From contig NKXN01000045.1 in the NCBI GenBank assembly GCA_002261155.1, forward strand, positions 104,580 through 168,579: a stretch of DNA of 64,000 nt, written 5' to 3'. A model generated the notes under the pieces. It ran no database searches. It was not told the origin of the DNA and was given only the letters and a program-made list of their open reading frames with translations. Shown here piece after piece: positions 27,510 to 37,328 of this stretch (positions within the stretch are counted from its first letter, which is position 1; every line of letters starts with the position of its first letter). A program made the position numbers and the translations under genes. Source of the stretch: Bacillaceae bacterium SAS-127. Lineage in GTDB: Bacteria; Bacillota; Bacilli; Bacillales; Domibacillaceae.

Positions 27510-27968
27510 TTATTTACCAATTTCTAACGCTTTCATCATCATTGACTTAGATGCATTGAATACTGTTACATTTGCCTCATAAGATCGAGTTGCTGACATT
27601 AAATCCACCATTTCTCTTAACGGGTCAACATTAGGCATTTGTACATACCCTTCTTCGTTCGCATCTGGATGACTTGGGTCATACACCATTTTATATGGGG
27701 TTACATTATCATCAATGATCTTTGTCACTTTAACCCCGTCACCTACTCCGTTTGTTTGCCGACTCATCGCTTTATTTAAAAAGCTAGCAAATTGACCTTG
27801 TTTCGGTTGTAACACGACAGATTTGCGTTGATATGGTTGCCATTCCCCATCGACTAGTTTAGAACGAGTTGATTCCATATTTGCCATATTCGAGGAAACA
27901 ACATCCATTCTCAGCCTTTGGGCTGTTAAGGCAGACGAAGTGATGTTCATGCTGTTGAACATGGACAT
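27510..27968 (-). CDS. flgC: Flagellar rod protein FlgC
   Basis: 152 residues (B. subtilis 150). N-terminal SALTAQRLRMDVVSSNMANM and C-terminal MVDLMSATRSYEANVTVFNA are the conserved rod-protein ends that form the coiled-coil core. It is a proximal rod subunit. The stop of flgB is one base upstream of its ATG. Confidence 0.97.
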   Translation of the reverse strand: MSMFNSMNITSSALTAQRLRMDVVSSNMANMESTRSKLVDGEWQPYQRKSVVLQPKQGQFASFLNKAMSRQTNGVGDGVKVTKIIDDNVTPYKMVYDPSHPDANEEGYVQMPNVDPLREMVDLMSATRSYEANVTVFNASKSMMMKALEIGK

Positions 27969-27969
27969 A

Positions 27970-28362
27970 TTACTTTCCTCCTTTAATTACATTTCTAAGA
28001 GAATTAAACTTCCCACCCATTCGATCAGTAAGTGCATTAAAGTAAATTTGATTGGTCGCTAAATCCGACATTTCTTTATCCACATCTACGCTATTACCAT
28101 TTTGGTTATAAGAGACATTTCGTTTCGTCACAACAGCCGGATGCTGACTATTCGATTGAAATTCAAAATGACGCGAATCGGTACGATTGGCAGTTATTGC
28201 ATCATTGAGTGTATTTGTAAAAATCTTCTTAAAACTAACATCTTTCGCTTTATAGTTCGGCGTGTCTGCATTAGCAATATTGTTCGATAATGTCTTTTGC
28301 TTCAACGCTGAATAATTCAACCCTTTCTCCAAAGTTACAAAAGAACCACTAAATAAATTCAC
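27970..28362 (-). CDS. flgB: Flagellar rod protein FlgB
   Basis: 130 residues (B. subtilis 129). It has the rod signature QKTLSNNIANADTPNYKAKD and a conserved C-terminus. It is a proximal rod subunit and the first gene of the fla/che operon. The start is GTG with a GGAGTGATC site. The upstream 280 bases hold the operon control region. Confidence 0.97.
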   Translation of the reverse strand: MNLFSGSFVTLEKGLNYSALKQKTLSNNIANADTPNYKAKDVSFKKIFTNTLNDAITANRTDSRHFEFQSNSQHPAVVTKRNVSYNQNGNSVDVDKEMSDLATNQIYFNALTDRMGGKFNSLRNVIKGGK

Positions 28363-28479
28363 TTACGATCACTCCAGCTTTAACTTTATTATTAATTTAC
28401 TAACAATCCTTACTAATCGACATATACTTTTAGAATTCTGCAATTAAATATACTACAAATACATCCAATACACACTATA

Positions 28480-28510
28480 CTTTACAAAAACTAAACATTT
28501 TTTTGTAAAG
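28480..28510. repeat. Perfect 11-bp inverted repeat upstream of flgB
   Basis: CTTTACAAAAA (28480-28490) and TTTTTGTAAAG (28500-28510) are perfect inverted copies separated by 9 bases, 118 bases upstream of flgB. The arms are one helical turn or two apart centre to centre, as for a dimeric regulator, but the RNA could also fold as a hairpin. The right-hand arm abuts a TATAGT sequence. Confidence 0.75.
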
Positions 28511-28556
28511 AAAGTATAAAAGAAATTAGAAATAGGTTATATGGCATAAAAAACCA

Positions 28557-28571
28557 CTTTTTCCGAAAACG
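28557..28571. promoter_or_regulatory. CodY-box-like site upstream of flgB
   Basis: The core TTTTCCGAAAA (28559-28569) is a near-perfect dyad and matches the centre of the CodY box AATTTTCWGAAAATT, with five mismatches over 15 positions. In B. subtilis CodY binds and represses the fla/che promoter directly, and codY itself is the next gene upstream. Confidence 0.4.
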
Positions 28572-28642
28572 TATATCCTTATTTAATCACAAATTCCTAT
28601 GAACAACAAATGATAAAAAGCACAAATTTTATAAAAATCAAC

Positions 28643-28673
28643 AAAAACCACCTGTCGTAAACAGGCGGTTTTT
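28643..28673 (-). terminator. Intrinsic terminator after codY
   Basis: A 12-bp stem (AAAAACCGCCTG with CAGGTGGTTTTT on the minus strand, one G-U) and a 7-base loop, followed by a T-rich tract, 16 bases past the codY stop. It isolates codY from the fla/che operon. On the plus strand the same site has an A-C mismatch, which supports the minus orientation. Confidence 0.9.
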
Positions 28674-28689
28674 GTTTTTTTATTATAGA

Positions 28690-29469
28690 TTAGTTGGACT
28701 TCAACTTTTCTAGCTCCATTAAAAACTTATCATTTAGGACTTTTATATATGTTCCTTTCATCCCTAATGAACGAGATTCAATAACGCCAGCACTTTCTAG
28801 TTTACGAAGCGCATTAACGATAACAGAACGCGTGATCCCTACTCGATCAGCAATTTTAGATGCAACCAATAATCCTTCTTTTCCATCTAGCTCTTCAAAA
28901 ATATGCTCAATCGCTTCTAGCTCACTGTAAGATAGGGAACTAATCGCCATCTGAACAACTGCTTTACTTCTTGCTTCTTCCTCAATTTCTTCTGTTTTCT
29001 CACGTAGAATTTCCATCCCAACGACCGTAGCACCATATTCCGCTAAAATAAGATCATCGTCATGGAATTGCTCCTCAAGACGAGCAAGAACCAATGTTCC
29101 TAAGCGTTCCCCAGCACCACTAATCGGTACGATTGTCGTAAAGCCGTTTTTAAATAGCTCCTTATTTTCGACAGGGAATGCCGTATATTCACTATTTACA
29201 TCTAGATTAGAAGAAGTCTCTTGGATGTTAAAAAGATTGTTTGTGTACTCTTCTGGGAATTGGCGCTCAGCTAACATTTTTTTCATGCGCTCGTTCTCAA
29301 TTTGTTGATTAACCCCAAACCCTAACAATTTACCACGGCGACTAACAACGAAAATATTCGCTTCAATCACTTCCGAGAGAGATTCCGCCATTTCCTTGAA
29401 ATTAACTGATTTACCAGCTGCATTTTGCAGCATTTTATTAATCTTTCTCGTTTTATCTAATAAATTCAT
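28690..29469 (-). CDS. codY: GTP/branched-chain amino acid-sensing repressor CodY
   Basis: 259 residues, the same length as B. subtilis CodY. The N-terminal GAF domain senses Ile, Leu and Val; the C-terminal winged helix-turn-helix is clear ([20 protein letters not shown] followed by [20 protein letters not shown]). It represses stationary-phase genes, including motility genes, when nutrients are plentiful. It ends the xerC-hslV-hslU-codY gene cluster and has a GGAGGA site. Confidence 0.98.
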   Translation of the reverse strand: MNLLDKTRKINKMLQNAAGKSVNFKEMAESLSEVIEANIFVVSRRGKLLGFGVNQQIENERMKKMLAERQFPEEYTNNLFNIQETSSNLDVNSEYTAFPVENKELFKNGFTTIVPISGAGERLGTLVLARLEEQFHDDDLILAEYGATVVGMEILREKTEEIEEEARSKAVVQMAISSLSYSELEAIEHIFEELDGKEGLLVASKIADRVGITRSVIVNALRKLESAGVIESRSLGMKGTYIKVLNDKFLMELEKLKSN

Positions 29470-29571
29470 TATTAAATCCTCCTACAAATGACTGAATATT
29501 CTACAGCCGATCCTAGTATTTCGTTTTTTTAGTATATTTTTTCTTACCCGTATTATAGGTATTTTGAAACA

Positions 29572-30984
29572 TTATAATATAAATTGACTTAAGTCTTTGT
29601 TTCGCGAAATAGCGTCTAGTTTCTCATTGACATATTGAGAGGTAATTGTGACTTTTTCCATTGTGATGTCAGGAGCTTCGAAGGATAAGTCTTCAAGTAG
29701 TTTTTCCATAATTGTATGAAGTCTACGCGCACCAATATTATCAGTATTTTGATTCACTTCAAAAGCCATTTCAGCAATTCTACGAATAGCATCGTCAGAA
29801 AATTCAATTTCTATACCTTCCGTTTCCAATAATGCCTCATATTGCTTTAATAATGCATTATCCGGTTCAACAAGGATTCGAACAAAATCTCCAACCGCTA
29901 ATTTTTGTAGTTCGACTCGAATCGGGAAGCGACCTTGTAACTCTGGTATTAAATCTGATGGCTTTGACATATGAAAAGCCCCGGCCGCAATAAAAAGGAT
30001 AAAGTCGGTTTTGATTGATCCATATTTCGTGACAATTGTTGACCCTTCAACAATTGGTAAAATATCTCTTTGCACTCCTTCTCGTGAAACACTTCCTGAA
30101 GAAGCAGCCGCACCTTTAGCCGCTACTTTATCAATTTCATCAATGAAAATGATCCCTGTTTGTTCCGCTCGGTTCACAGCCTCTTGCGTCACATCATCCA
30201 TGTCAATCAGCTTTTGCGCTTCTTCCATCGTTAAAGCTTTCCTAGCTTCTTTCACTGCTAGTTTTCTTTTCTTTTTCTTTTTAGGGATTAAACCACCAAG
30301 TGCATCCTGCATATTCATCCCCATTTGCTCCATCCCGGAGCCTTGGAACATATCGAACATTGATGGCGGCTGTTCTTCCACTTCAATGGTTACCATTTCT
30401 TCTTCCATCTCACCACGTGCCAAGCGATCAGCAATTATTTTTCGCTGTTCACGAATCGTCATTTCTTCCATTGAATCGTCCGCACTCGTATCTACTTGAT
30501 CACCATTTCCACCAAATAACATTTCAAATGGATTTTTCATCGTAGCGGTTTTCTTTTTGGAAGGCACTAGCAATTCAACTAATCGTTTATTGGCAGCTTC
30601 TTTTGCGGGCTCTTGTACAGCTTGAATCCGCTCTTCTTTCACAATTCTAACAGCTGTTTCAACTAAATCACGTACCATGGATTCCACATCGCGCCCAACA
30701 TAGCCAACCTCTGTGAATTTCGTCGCTTCAACCTTTACGAAAGGGGCTCCAGCTAGCTTAGCAATTCGACGAGCAATTTCCGTTTTACCTACTCCTGTTG
30801 GACCAATCATTAATATATTTTTCGGGATGACTTCATCACGTATTTGTTCATGTAGAAAGCTACGACGATAACGATTTCTTAACGCAATAGCTACCGCCTT
30901 TTTCGCATCCTTTTGCCCTACAATATATTGATCTAAGCGTTCAACTATTTGTCTAGGTGTTAGTTGTAATGCTTTGTTCTCCAT
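29572..30984 (-). CDS. hslU: HslU (ClpY) ATPase of the HslUV protease
   Basis: 470 residues (B. subtilis ClpY 467). AAA+ unfoldase: Walker [16 protein letters not shown], Walker [13 protein letters not shown], pore motif near [16 protein letters not shown], and the C-terminal tail KDLSQFIL that docks into HslV. The I-domain carries a Met/Gly-rich stretch and a Lys/Arg run near residue 235. Encoded 13 bases after hslV. Confidence 0.98.
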   Translation of the reverse strand: MENKALQLTPRQIVERLDQYIVGQKDAKKAVAIALRNRYRRSFLHEQIRDEVIPKNILMIGPTGVGKTEIARRIAKLAGAPFVKVEATKFTEVGYVGRDVESMVRDLVETAVRIVKEERIQAVQEPAKEAANKRLVELLVPSKKKTATMKNPFEMLFGGNGDQVDTSADDSMEEMTIREQRKIIADRLARGEMEEEMVTIEVEEQPPSMFDMFQGSGMEQMGMNMQDALGGLIPKKKKKRKLAVKEARKALTMEEAQKLIDMDDVTQEAVNRAEQTGIIFIDEIDKVAAKGAAASSGSVSREGVQRDILPIVEGSTIVTKYGSIKTDFILFIAAGAFHMSKPSDLIPELQGRFPIRVELQKLAVGDFVRILVEPDNALLKQYEALLETEGIEIEFSDDAIRRIAEMAFEVNQNTDNIGARRLHTIMEKLLEDLSFEAPDITMEKVTITSQYVNEKLDAISRNKDLSQFIL

Positions 30985-30997
30985 GTCTCTTCACTCC

Positions 30998-31543
30998 TCA
31001 GTCGAGTTCTTCCACAATGATCTGATCATTCGTATACACACATATTTCACCAGCAATTTCAAGAGCTGCTTCGGCAATCTCCTTTGCTGTTAAATGCTCA
31101 CCGGAAAATTTCTTTAGCGCTCTGCCTGCCGACAAAGCATAATTACCACCAGAACCAATTGCTAATATACCATCATCAGGTTCAATCACTTCTCCTGTTC
31201 CGGAAATTAATAGTAGGTTTCGTTCATCCATCACGATCAGCATCGCTTCTAGCCTGCGCAATACTTTATCTGATCGCCACTCTTTTGCTAGTTCCACAGC
31301 TGCGCGCTGTAGATTTCCATTATATTCTTGAAGTCGATTTTCGAATAGCTCAAAAAGGGTAAAGGCATCTGCTACGGATCCAGCAAATCCGGCAAGTACT
31401 TTTCCATTAAATAGTTTTCGCACTTTGCGAGCGGTATGCTTCATGACCACAGCATTCCCAAATGTCACCTGCCCATCTCCTGACATGGCACATTCCCCTT
31501 TATGCTGTACTGCAAATATAGTCGTTGCATGAAATTGTTCCAT
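30998..31543 (-). CDS. hslV: HslV (ClpQ) protease subunit
   Basis: 181 residues, proteasome-beta-like peptidase that forms a dodecamer capped by HslU. The N-terminus reads [20 protein letters not shown] followed by SGDGQ. B. subtilis ClpQ has Ser at position 2 and uses an N-terminal serine; here that position is Glu, so Thr7 after a six-residue propeptide is the likely nucleophile, as in classical HslV. The conserved [14 protein letters not shown] segment is present. A GGAGGAG site lies upstream. Confidence 0.97.
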   Translation of the reverse strand: MEQFHATTIFAVQHKGECAMSGDGQVTFGNAVVMKHTARKVRKLFNGKVLAGFAGSVADAFTLFELFENRLQEYNGNLQRAAVELAKEWRSDKVLRRLEAMLIVMDERNLLLISGTGEVIEPDDGILAIGSGGNYALSAGRALKKFSGEHLTAKEIAEAALEIAGEICVYTNDQIIVEELD

Positions 31544-31560
31544 TACTATAGACTCCTCCT

Positions 31561-32463
31561 TTAGGCACGCGGATGGTGTGATAAGTATGTTTTTCGCAAA
31601 TGTTCTTTTGTAATATGCGTATAAATTTGAGTGGAAGACAGGTGAACATGGCCGAGTAACTCCTGCACCGTCCTCATATCCGCTCCATTGTTCAACAAAT
31701 GAGTAGCAAATGTGTGCCGCAACATATGAGGATAAATCTTCCCTGTTAACGAAGCCTCACTAATAAGCTTCGTTAATATATAGCGGATTCCCCGAGGTGT
31801 CAATGGGGCTCCTCTATGATTAACAAATAAATAATCATGTTTCCTGACCGATTTCATTAACGTTTCTCTTGGTTCACCTATGTATCTTTCTAGCGCTTGA
31901 TGAGCAAAGCTTCCAAAAGGTACATAACGTTGTTTTTGACCTTTTCCATGAACAAGCATGACTGACATCTCAAAATCAATATCCTTTAGTTCGATTGCTG
32001 TACATTCACTTACTCGCATCCCCGTTGCATAGAGTAGCTCTAGCAACGCCTTATTACGTATTTGCAATGCGCTTTCTCCTTCACACACAGCAAAAAGCTC
32101 CTCCATTTCTTCTTCATAAAAAAAGGAAGGTAACTTCTTTATTTCTTTTGAATGTTGAACGAGAACGAAGGGATTTTCCTTTAAGACTTTCTCTCGAACT
32201 AAATAGCGAAAAAAACTTCGCAAGCTCGAAACTTTTCTTGCAATGGACGATCTAGCCAGCTGCCTTTCATGAAGTTCCGTTAAATATAAACGAGCGTCAA
32301 AATATTCAATATGGTCTAACGCCATAATACCTTGTTCACTAGTGAACGTAAAGAATTCATCAATATCTCGTTCGTAACCATCTATTGTATAAGCAGAGTA
32401 ATTTTTTTCGATTCGCAAATATTCAATAAAGCTTCGTAAATAGTTATTGAAAAGTTTCGACAT
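31561..32463 (-). CDS. xerC: Tyrosine recombinase XerC (CodV)
   Basis: 300 residues. An N-terminal SAM-like DNA-binding domain is followed by the catalytic domain with Arg in RVSEC, Lys in [10 protein letters not shown], His-x-x-Arg in [12 protein letters not shown], His in LGHVHLSS and Tyr in QIYTHI. With XerD (not here) it resolves chromosome dimers at dif. The ATG at 32463 is preferred to the adjacent TTG. Position beside hslV matches codV of B. subtilis. Confidence 0.97.
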   Translation of the reverse strand: MSKLFNNYLRSFIEYLRIEKNYSAYTIDGYERDIDEFFTFTSEQGIMALDHIEYFDARLYLTELHERQLARSSIARKVSSLRSFFRYLVREKVLKENPFVLVQHSKEIKKLPSFFYEEEMEELFAVCEGESALQIRNKALLELLYATGMRVSECTAIELKDIDFEMSVMLVHGKGQKQRYVPFGSFAHQALERYIGEPRETLMKSVRKHDYLFVNHRGAPLTPRGIRYILTKLISEASLTGKIYPHMLRHTFATHLLNNGADMRTVQELLGHVHLSSTQIYTHITKEHLRKTYLSHHPRA

Positions 32464-32524
32464 CAATACACCCCATAAAGGCTACTAAATAGTATCACAA
32501 CTACTGTAGCCCACGCAATAAAGT

Positions 32525-33829
32525 TTACAAACTTTTCACAAAAGTTTGAATTTTATCCAATGCTCGAGTGGCGTGCGCTTCATAACGCTCCTTTTTATTC
32601 CTAATCTTGACAGGAAGCTCAGGGAATAAACCAAAGTTGGCATTCATCGGTTGGAAATTCTTTTCATTAGCGGTTGTAATATAGCGAGCCATACTACCAA
32701 TACTTGTTTCCGCAGGAGCAACTAATGGATCTTCACCCTTTGCTAGTTTAGCGGCGTTGATCCCAGCCATTAACCCACTAGCTGCCGATTCAACATACCC
32801 CTCAACTCCGGTCATCTGACCAGCAAATAGTAAATGTTCCTGATCTTTTAATTGATAAGTTGGTTTTAGCACTTTCGGTGAGTTAATAAATGTATTTCTG
32901 TGCATGACTCCATAACGGATAATTTCCGCTTGTTCAAGGCCTGGAATCAATCTCATCACTTCTTTTTGTGGACCCCATTTCAAATGAGTTTGAAACCCAA
33001 CGATATTATACAAAGTTCCCGCTGCATCGTCTTGTCTTAACTGCACGACGGCGTATGGTCTTTTCCCTGTTTTTGGATCTTCTAAACCAACGGGCTTCAT
33101 CGGTCCAAATAACATTGTTTTCTTACCGCGCTTAGCTAGCACTTCAATCGGCATACAACCTTCAAAAAATACTTCCTTTTCAAACTCTTTTAAAGGGACG
33201 GTTTCAGCTGAAATTAACGCTTCGTAAAAACGATCAAATTCTTCTTCTGTCATCGGACAGTTTAAATAAGCCGCTTCTCCTTTATCATAACGAGATTTCA
33301 AATACACCTTATTCATATCTATGCTGTCTTTTTCAATAATAGGAGCTGCTGCATCATAAAAATATAAATAATCTTGACCGGTTAATTGCTTTAACTTTTC
33401 AGATAGCGATGGACTTGTCAATGGTCCTGTCGCAATCACTGTAATCCCCTCAGGAATTTCTGTTACCTCCTCATGAAACACAGTGACATTCGGATGGTTC
33501 TTTACTCGTTCTGTCACCTTTGCGGCAAACTCATGACGATCAACAGCTAATGCTCCTCCTGCTGGTACTGCACAATCATCTGCAGCAGAAATAATAACTG
33601 AATTTAACTTTCTCATTTCTTCTTTTAGTACACCAACCGCATTTGTTAATCCATTCGCTCGCAATGAATTACTACATACTAGCTCGGCAAATTGGTCGGT
33701 ATGATGAGCAGGTGTTTGCTTCACTGGACGCATTTCATATAAATGTACCTTAATGCCTCTTTCTGCTATTTGATATGCCGCTTCACTTCCCGCTAAACCA
33801 GCACCTATGACATTAACTGTTTGCTCCAT
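32525..33829 (-). CDS. trmFO: tRNA m5U54 methyltransferase TrmFO (Gid)
   Basis: 434 residues (B. subtilis 435). The FAD-binding motif [16 protein letters not shown] lies at the N-terminus. It methylates U54 of tRNA using methylene-tetrahydrofolate and FADH2; the cysteines in [12 protein letters not shown] and LNCPMTEEE are the conserved ones. The frame opens at 33895, but AGGAGG just before ATG 33829 and family alignment decide the start. Confidence 0.97.
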   Translation of the reverse strand: MEQTVNVIGAGLAGSEAAYQIAERGIKVHLYEMRPVKQTPAHHTDQFAELVCSNSLRANGLTNAVGVLKEEMRKLNSVIISAADDCAVPAGGALAVDRHEFAAKVTERVKNHPNVTVFHEEVTEIPEGITVIATGPLTSPSLSEKLKQLTGQDYLYFYDAAAPIIEKDSIDMNKVYLKSRYDKGEAAYLNCPMTEEEFDRFYEALISAETVPLKEFEKEVFFEGCMPIEVLAKRGKKTMLFGPMKPVGLEDPKTGKRPYAVVQLRQDDAAGTLYNIVGFQTHLKWGPQKEVMRLIPGLEQAEIIRYGVMHRNTFINSPKVLKPTYQLKDQEHLLFAGQMTGVEGYVESAASGLMAGINAAKLAKGEDPLVAPAETSIGSMARYITTANEKNFQPMNANFGLFPELPVKIRNKKERYEAHATRALDKIQTFVKSL

Positions 33830-33938
33830 ATCTATTACAACCTCCTGAACAATTAGTGGTGGTACGTACAAGTATATCCCTAAAGCATTGTACAACAGAC
33901 GTTCTTATAAAAAAAGCATTATATATTAAAAAACAGAA

Positions 33939-33961
33939 AAAAGCGGGTTTTCCCCGCTTTT
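33939..33961 (-). terminator. Intrinsic terminator overlapping the topA stop
   Basis: A 9-bp stem (AAAAGCGGG with CCCGCTTTT), a 5-base loop and a T-rich tract on the minus strand. The stem overlaps the topA TAA. It separates topA from trmFO. Confidence 0.85.
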
Positions 33962-36038
33962 ATGTCTGTGGCTCCTCTTTATAATCACAACCTGTACATT
34001 GAATCTGTACACCTTTTTTCAATTTCTTTTCGACTAACAGTTGTTCACATTTCGGACATTTCCTTTCAATCGGCTTATCCCACGATAGAAAATCACATTC
34101 TGGAAAATGATCACAACCGTAAAAAATTCGTCGTTTCTTACTTTTTCTTTCTATTATATTACCCTCACTGCACTTCGGACATTTTACACCGATTTCTTTC
34201 ACAATCGCTTTTGTGTTTCGGCAGTCCGGGAAATTGGAGCAAGCCATAAACTTGCCGTAGCGCCCCATTTTAAAGACCATCGGATGACCACAACTTTCAC
34301 AATCTTCACCTGCTGGTTCATCTTTAATCTCTACTTGTTCCATCTCTGCTTCCGCCTTAGCTAAATGCTGTTCAAAGCCTTTGTAAAATTCATCGATCAC
34401 TTGAACCCATTCTACCTGTCCGTCCTCTACACTATCAAGGTCTCTTTCCATTTTCGCCGTAAATTCTACATCGATAATATCATAGAAAAATTCAACCATT
34501 AATTCATGGACAATTCCACCTAGCTCTGTCGGAACGAAGCGTTTATTATCTAGCGATACATAGCCGCGCTTTTGAATCGTATCTAACGTCGGTGCAAAAG
34601 TGGATGGGCGACCAATGCCAAGCTCTTCAAGTGTTTTCACGAGACGGGCCTCTGTATATCTAGGCGGTGGTTGCGTAAAATGCTGCTTCGGATCAATTTC
34701 TTCAGCCTTCACTTGATCTCCCACTTCTAAGTTCGGCAATTGTTTTTCTTTCTCTTCTTGCCCATCGTCTGACCCTTCTACGTATACTTTCATAAATCCA
34801 GGGAATTTGACTTTGGAACCGGTTGCACGAAACATCACTTCCCCATTGACAACATCCGCACTGACCGTGTCCATCACGGCAGGAGCCATTTGACTAGCCA
34901 GAAACCTTTCCCAAATCAACTTGTATAAGCGAAGCTGATCTCTCGATAGAATATTTTTCAAACTGCTTGGTTCTTTTAAAACACTAGTAGGTCGAATAGC
35001 TTCATGTGCATCTTGAGCATTGGATTTCTTGTTTTCTTTCCTTGCTACTGCTTTTGTTGTGAATTCTTCACCATGAGTTGTCTTCACATAGTCGTATGCT
35101 TCCTTTTGAGCCACTTCAGAAATTCTCGTTGAGTCGGTTCTCATATACGTAATTAAACCAACTGTTCCTTCCTTTCCAAGGTCAATTCCTTCATACAATT
35201 GCTGAGCAAGCATCATCGTTTTTTTCGCTCTAAAATTCAACTTACGCGCCGCTTCCTGTTGAAGAGATGACGTAGTAAACGGCGGAGCTGGATTTCTTTT
35301 TCGCTCTTTCTTCGTTACATTCGCCAACTGAAATTCGTTGCCTTCAATCGCTGAAAGTATCGCTTTCACTTCTTCTTCCGATTTCAACGCTACTTTCTTT
35401 CCAGCTTTTCCATAGAAGGTTGCTTGGAACTCATCTTGATCTTTCAAAAACTTCGCATTAATTGTCCAATATTCCTCAGGTTGGAAGTGTTGAATTTCTT
35501 TCTCACGATCAATAATTAATCTTAATGCAACCGACTGGACTCTTCCTGCACTAAGCCCCTTCTTTACTTTCTTCCAAAAAAGCGGACTTATGTTATAACC
35601 AACAAGACGATCTAATATTCTACGTGCTTGCTGAGCATCGACAAGATCCATATTAATCGGTCTTGGATGTTTGAACGATTCTTTAATCGCATCTTTGGTG
35701 ATTTCATTAAACACCACTCGACAATCGGATGTAATATCGAGATTCAAACTATGCGCTAAATGCCAAGCAATCGCTTCCCCTTCTCTGTCGGGGTCCGCTG
35801 CAAGATAAATTTTCTTCGCTTTTTTCGCTGCTGTCTTTAACTCTTTCAAAACAGGGCCTTTGCCGCGAATCGTTATATATTTCGGTTCATATTGATGGTT
35901 TATATCTACACCCATCTGACTTTTTGGCAAATCACGCACATGGCCCATGGATGCTTTCACTTTATATCTCTTCCCCAAATAACGTTCTATCGTTTTTGCT
36001 TTTGCAGGGGATTCTACTATTACTAAATAATCTGACAT
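33960..36038 (-). CDS. topA: DNA topoisomerase I
   Basis: 692 residues (B. subtilis 691). Toprim domain at the start ([15 protein letters not shown], and acidic [15 protein letters not shown]), the active tyrosine in [12 protein letters not shown], and three C-terminal zinc ribbons, the last with CPKCEQ and CTGCDY. It relaxes negative supercoils. The frame extends to 36080, but a GGGAGG site and alignment place the start at 36038. Confidence 0.98.
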   Translation of the reverse strand: MSDYLVIVESPAKAKTIERYLGKRYKVKASMGHVRDLPKSQMGVDINHQYEPKYITIRGKGPVLKELKTAAKKAKKIYLAADPDREGEAIAWHLAHSLNLDITSDCRVVFNEITKDAIKESFKHPRPINMDLVDAQQARRILDRLVGYNISPLFWKKVKKGLSAGRVQSVALRLIIDREKEIQHFQPEEYWTINAKFLKDQDEFQATFYGKAGKKVALKSEEEVKAILSAIEGNEFQLANVTKKERKRNPAPPFTTSSLQQEAARKLNFRAKKTMMLAQQLYEGIDLGKEGTVGLITYMRTDSTRISEVAQKEAYDYVKTTHGEEFTTKAVARKENKKSNAQDAHEAIRPTSVLKEPSSLKNILSRDQLRLYKLIWERFLASQMAPAVMDTVSADVVNGEVMFRATGSKVKFPGFMKVYVEGSDDGQEEKEKQLPNLEVGDQVKAEEIDPKQHFTQPPPRYTEARLVKTLEELGIGRPSTFAPTLDTIQKRGYVSLDNKRFVPTELGGIVHELMVEFFYDIIDVEFTAKMERDLDSVEDGQVEWVQVIDEFYKGFEQHLAKAEAEMEQVEIKDEPAGEDCESCGHPMVFKMGRYGKFMACSNFPDCRNTKAIVKEIGVKCPKCSEGNIIERKSKKRRIFYGCDHFPECDFLSWDKPIERKCPKCEQLLVEKKLKKGVQIQCTGCDYKEEPQT

Positions 36039-36082
36039 GCCTAAACCTCCCCTAGAGGTGAAAATAAATAGATGTAACAAAC

Positions 36083-36112
36083 ATTATTATCTGTCTTCAT
36101 AAGGATTGTCAA
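36083..36112 (-). promoter_or_regulatory. Probable SigA promoter of topA
   Basis: Consensus TTGACA (36112-36107), 18-base spacer, AATAAT (36088-36083), 45 bases upstream of the topA ATG. The remaining stretch to the dprA stop (36113-36297) is AT-rich and I see no gene or clear terminator in it. Confidence 0.65.
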
Positions 36113-36297
36113 TGAATTCGTGTTTATTTTCTCTATTTCGTTTTCCCTGTATAAATATTTGATTTTCCTTATAGTTAAAATGATGATTCTTTTGCAAAAT
36201 TTAATACAGATTACGAAGAATTGCAACCTTTTTTTAAAAAACTTTCCAAAAAGAATCAAAGTGAGGGGAGGTTTTGCCGAGTTTCTTCATTATATTT

Positions 36298-37176
36298 TCA
36301 TCCATTTTTAATGATTTCATTTAAAATATCTTCACTCGTTCTTACTAATTTCGCTCCATCATTTATTAAGTCATTTGTTCCTTCTGACAAAGGGTCATTA
36401 ATTTTTCCCGGGATACAAAAAACATCTCTTCCTTGTTCTAAAGCACAATATGCTGTGATTAAAGATCCACTTCTTTTCCCAGCTTGCATGACTAATGTAC
36501 CGAGTGAAAGTCCGCTAATAATTCGATTTCTCGCTGGAAATTGCCATTTTTGCGGGCGGGTATTTGGAGGATATTCGGATAAGATAAGCTGAGATTTCGC
36601 CATTTCACGAGCAAATGAAATATTCTCTGCTGGATAAAGATGCTGAAATCCCCCAGCTATGACAGCGATTGTCCGACCAGATAACTTCATCGCCTCTTGA
36701 TGGGCCCATATATCGATTCCTTTCGCTAGACCGCTCACGATCACACACTGATATTCGACAAGTTCCGGCATAAGCAATTGAATCGACTGTAATCCATATT
36801 CATCCGCTTTCCTAGCGCCAACAATTGCTAATTTCCGTTCAGATGATAATAAAGAAAGGTCCCCTAATGCATATAACCCCCAAGGAGGCTGCGGAAGATG
36901 CGATAAAAGTTTAGGGTATTTCTCACTATATAAAGGGATAAAGGATATTTTTTTAGATTCATACGTTTGGAGAATAGGTTCAATAGGTTGTTGAAGGTGT
37001 TGAATAAGCTGAGAGGATTGAGAATTTGAGATATTTAATAATGAAGAATAATAAGAAGATGAATAATTATACAAACCATCTAAATCCGGGTCTTTCTTTA
37101 GTAATAAATAAATCGATTTCCAACCAATCCATGGACAATGCTGCAAGTGAATAAGTTTTTTTGTGAACAGGTCCAG
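36298..37176 (-). CDS. dprA: DNA processing protein DprA (Smf)
   Basis: 292 residues if read from CTG at 37176. DprA loads RecA on incoming single-stranded DNA in transformation. The Rossmann core is clear: LAIVGARKADEYG, IVSGLAKGIDIWAHQEA, GGFQHLYPAEN and FPARNRIISGLSLGTLVMQA, then GSLITAYCALEQGR. The first canonical start is TTG at 37146, but it has no ribosome binding site. AGGAGG (37190-37185) stands 8 bases before CTG 37176, and the extra residues LDLFTKKLIH continue the N-terminal helix expected for the family. Start therefore tentative. Confidence 0.9.
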   Translation of the reverse strand: MDLFTKKLIHLQHCPWIGWKSIYLLLKKDPDLDGLYNYSSSYYSSLLNISNSQSSQLIQHLQQPIEPILQTYESKKISFIPLYSEKYPKLLSHLPQPPWGLYALGDLSLLSSERKLAIVGARKADEYGLQSIQLLMPELVEYQCVIVSGLAKGIDIWAHQEAMKLSGRTIAVIAGGFQHLYPAENISFAREMAKSQLILSEYPPNTRPQKWQFPARNRIISGLSLGTLVMQAGKRSGSLITAYCALEQGRDVFCIPGKINDPLSEGTNDLINDGAKLVRTSEDILNEIIKNG

Positions 37177-37212
37177 GATGAACTCCTCCTTTTTTAAATG
37201 ATATTGTTTTCG

Positions 37213-37241
37213 ATTATTTTCGACTTATTTCAATAAGCCAA
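37213..37241 (-). promoter_or_regulatory. Possible promoter of dprA
   Basis: TTGGCT (37241-37236), 17 bases, AATAAT (37218-37213), shortly before the AGGAGG site of dprA. Moderate match to the SigA consensus, and well placed after the sucD terminator. Confidence 0.45.
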
Positions 37242-37263
37242 AAAGCAACGCTATACCCTTAAT

Positions 37264-37308
37264 AGTAGAAACAGCCTCACGTCTTATGATATGAGGCTGC
37301 GATCTACT
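37264..37308 (-). terminator. Terminator-like hairpin after sucD
   Basis: An 8-bp inner stem (CAGCCTCA with TGAGGCTG) is extended by outer pairing of AGTAGA with TCTACT. The downstream T-tract is weak (TTTCTACT), so termination may be incomplete. Confidence 0.6.
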
Positions 37309-37328
37309 GTCGTTATATTAAGTATGAA

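Larger units (their letters stand above)
28363..28640 (-). promoter_or_regulatory. Upstream control region of the fla/che operon
   Basis: A very AT-rich region between the codY terminator and flgB without coding potential. It carries a perfect inverted repeat (28480-28510) and a CodY-box-like dyad (28557-28571). Promoters are not clear-cut: TTTACA, 17 bases, TGTAAA lies within the inverted repeat, and GCCATATA (about 28537-28544) is a poor match to a SigD -10 box with no good TAAA partner. B. subtilis uses SigA and SigD promoters in the equivalent place. Confidence 0.6.

Noticed and set aside
28537..28544. GCCATATA as a SigD-type -10 box for the fla/che operon
   Set aside because: It differs from GCCGATAT, and no TAAA stands at the required spacing, so I do not call a SigD promoter although one exists in B. 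subtilis.
30011..30499. Long plus-strand open frame of 162 codons opposite hslU
   Set aside because: It lies wholly antisense to a conserved gene, has Ser/Ile-rich composition typical of a reverse-frame shadow, and has no ribosome binding site context of note.
36041..36259. Minus-strand open frame of 72 codons upstream of topA
   Set aside because: It covers the probable topA promoter, is Ile/Lys/Phe-rich as expected from AT-rich DNA, and lacks a plausible ribosome binding site.
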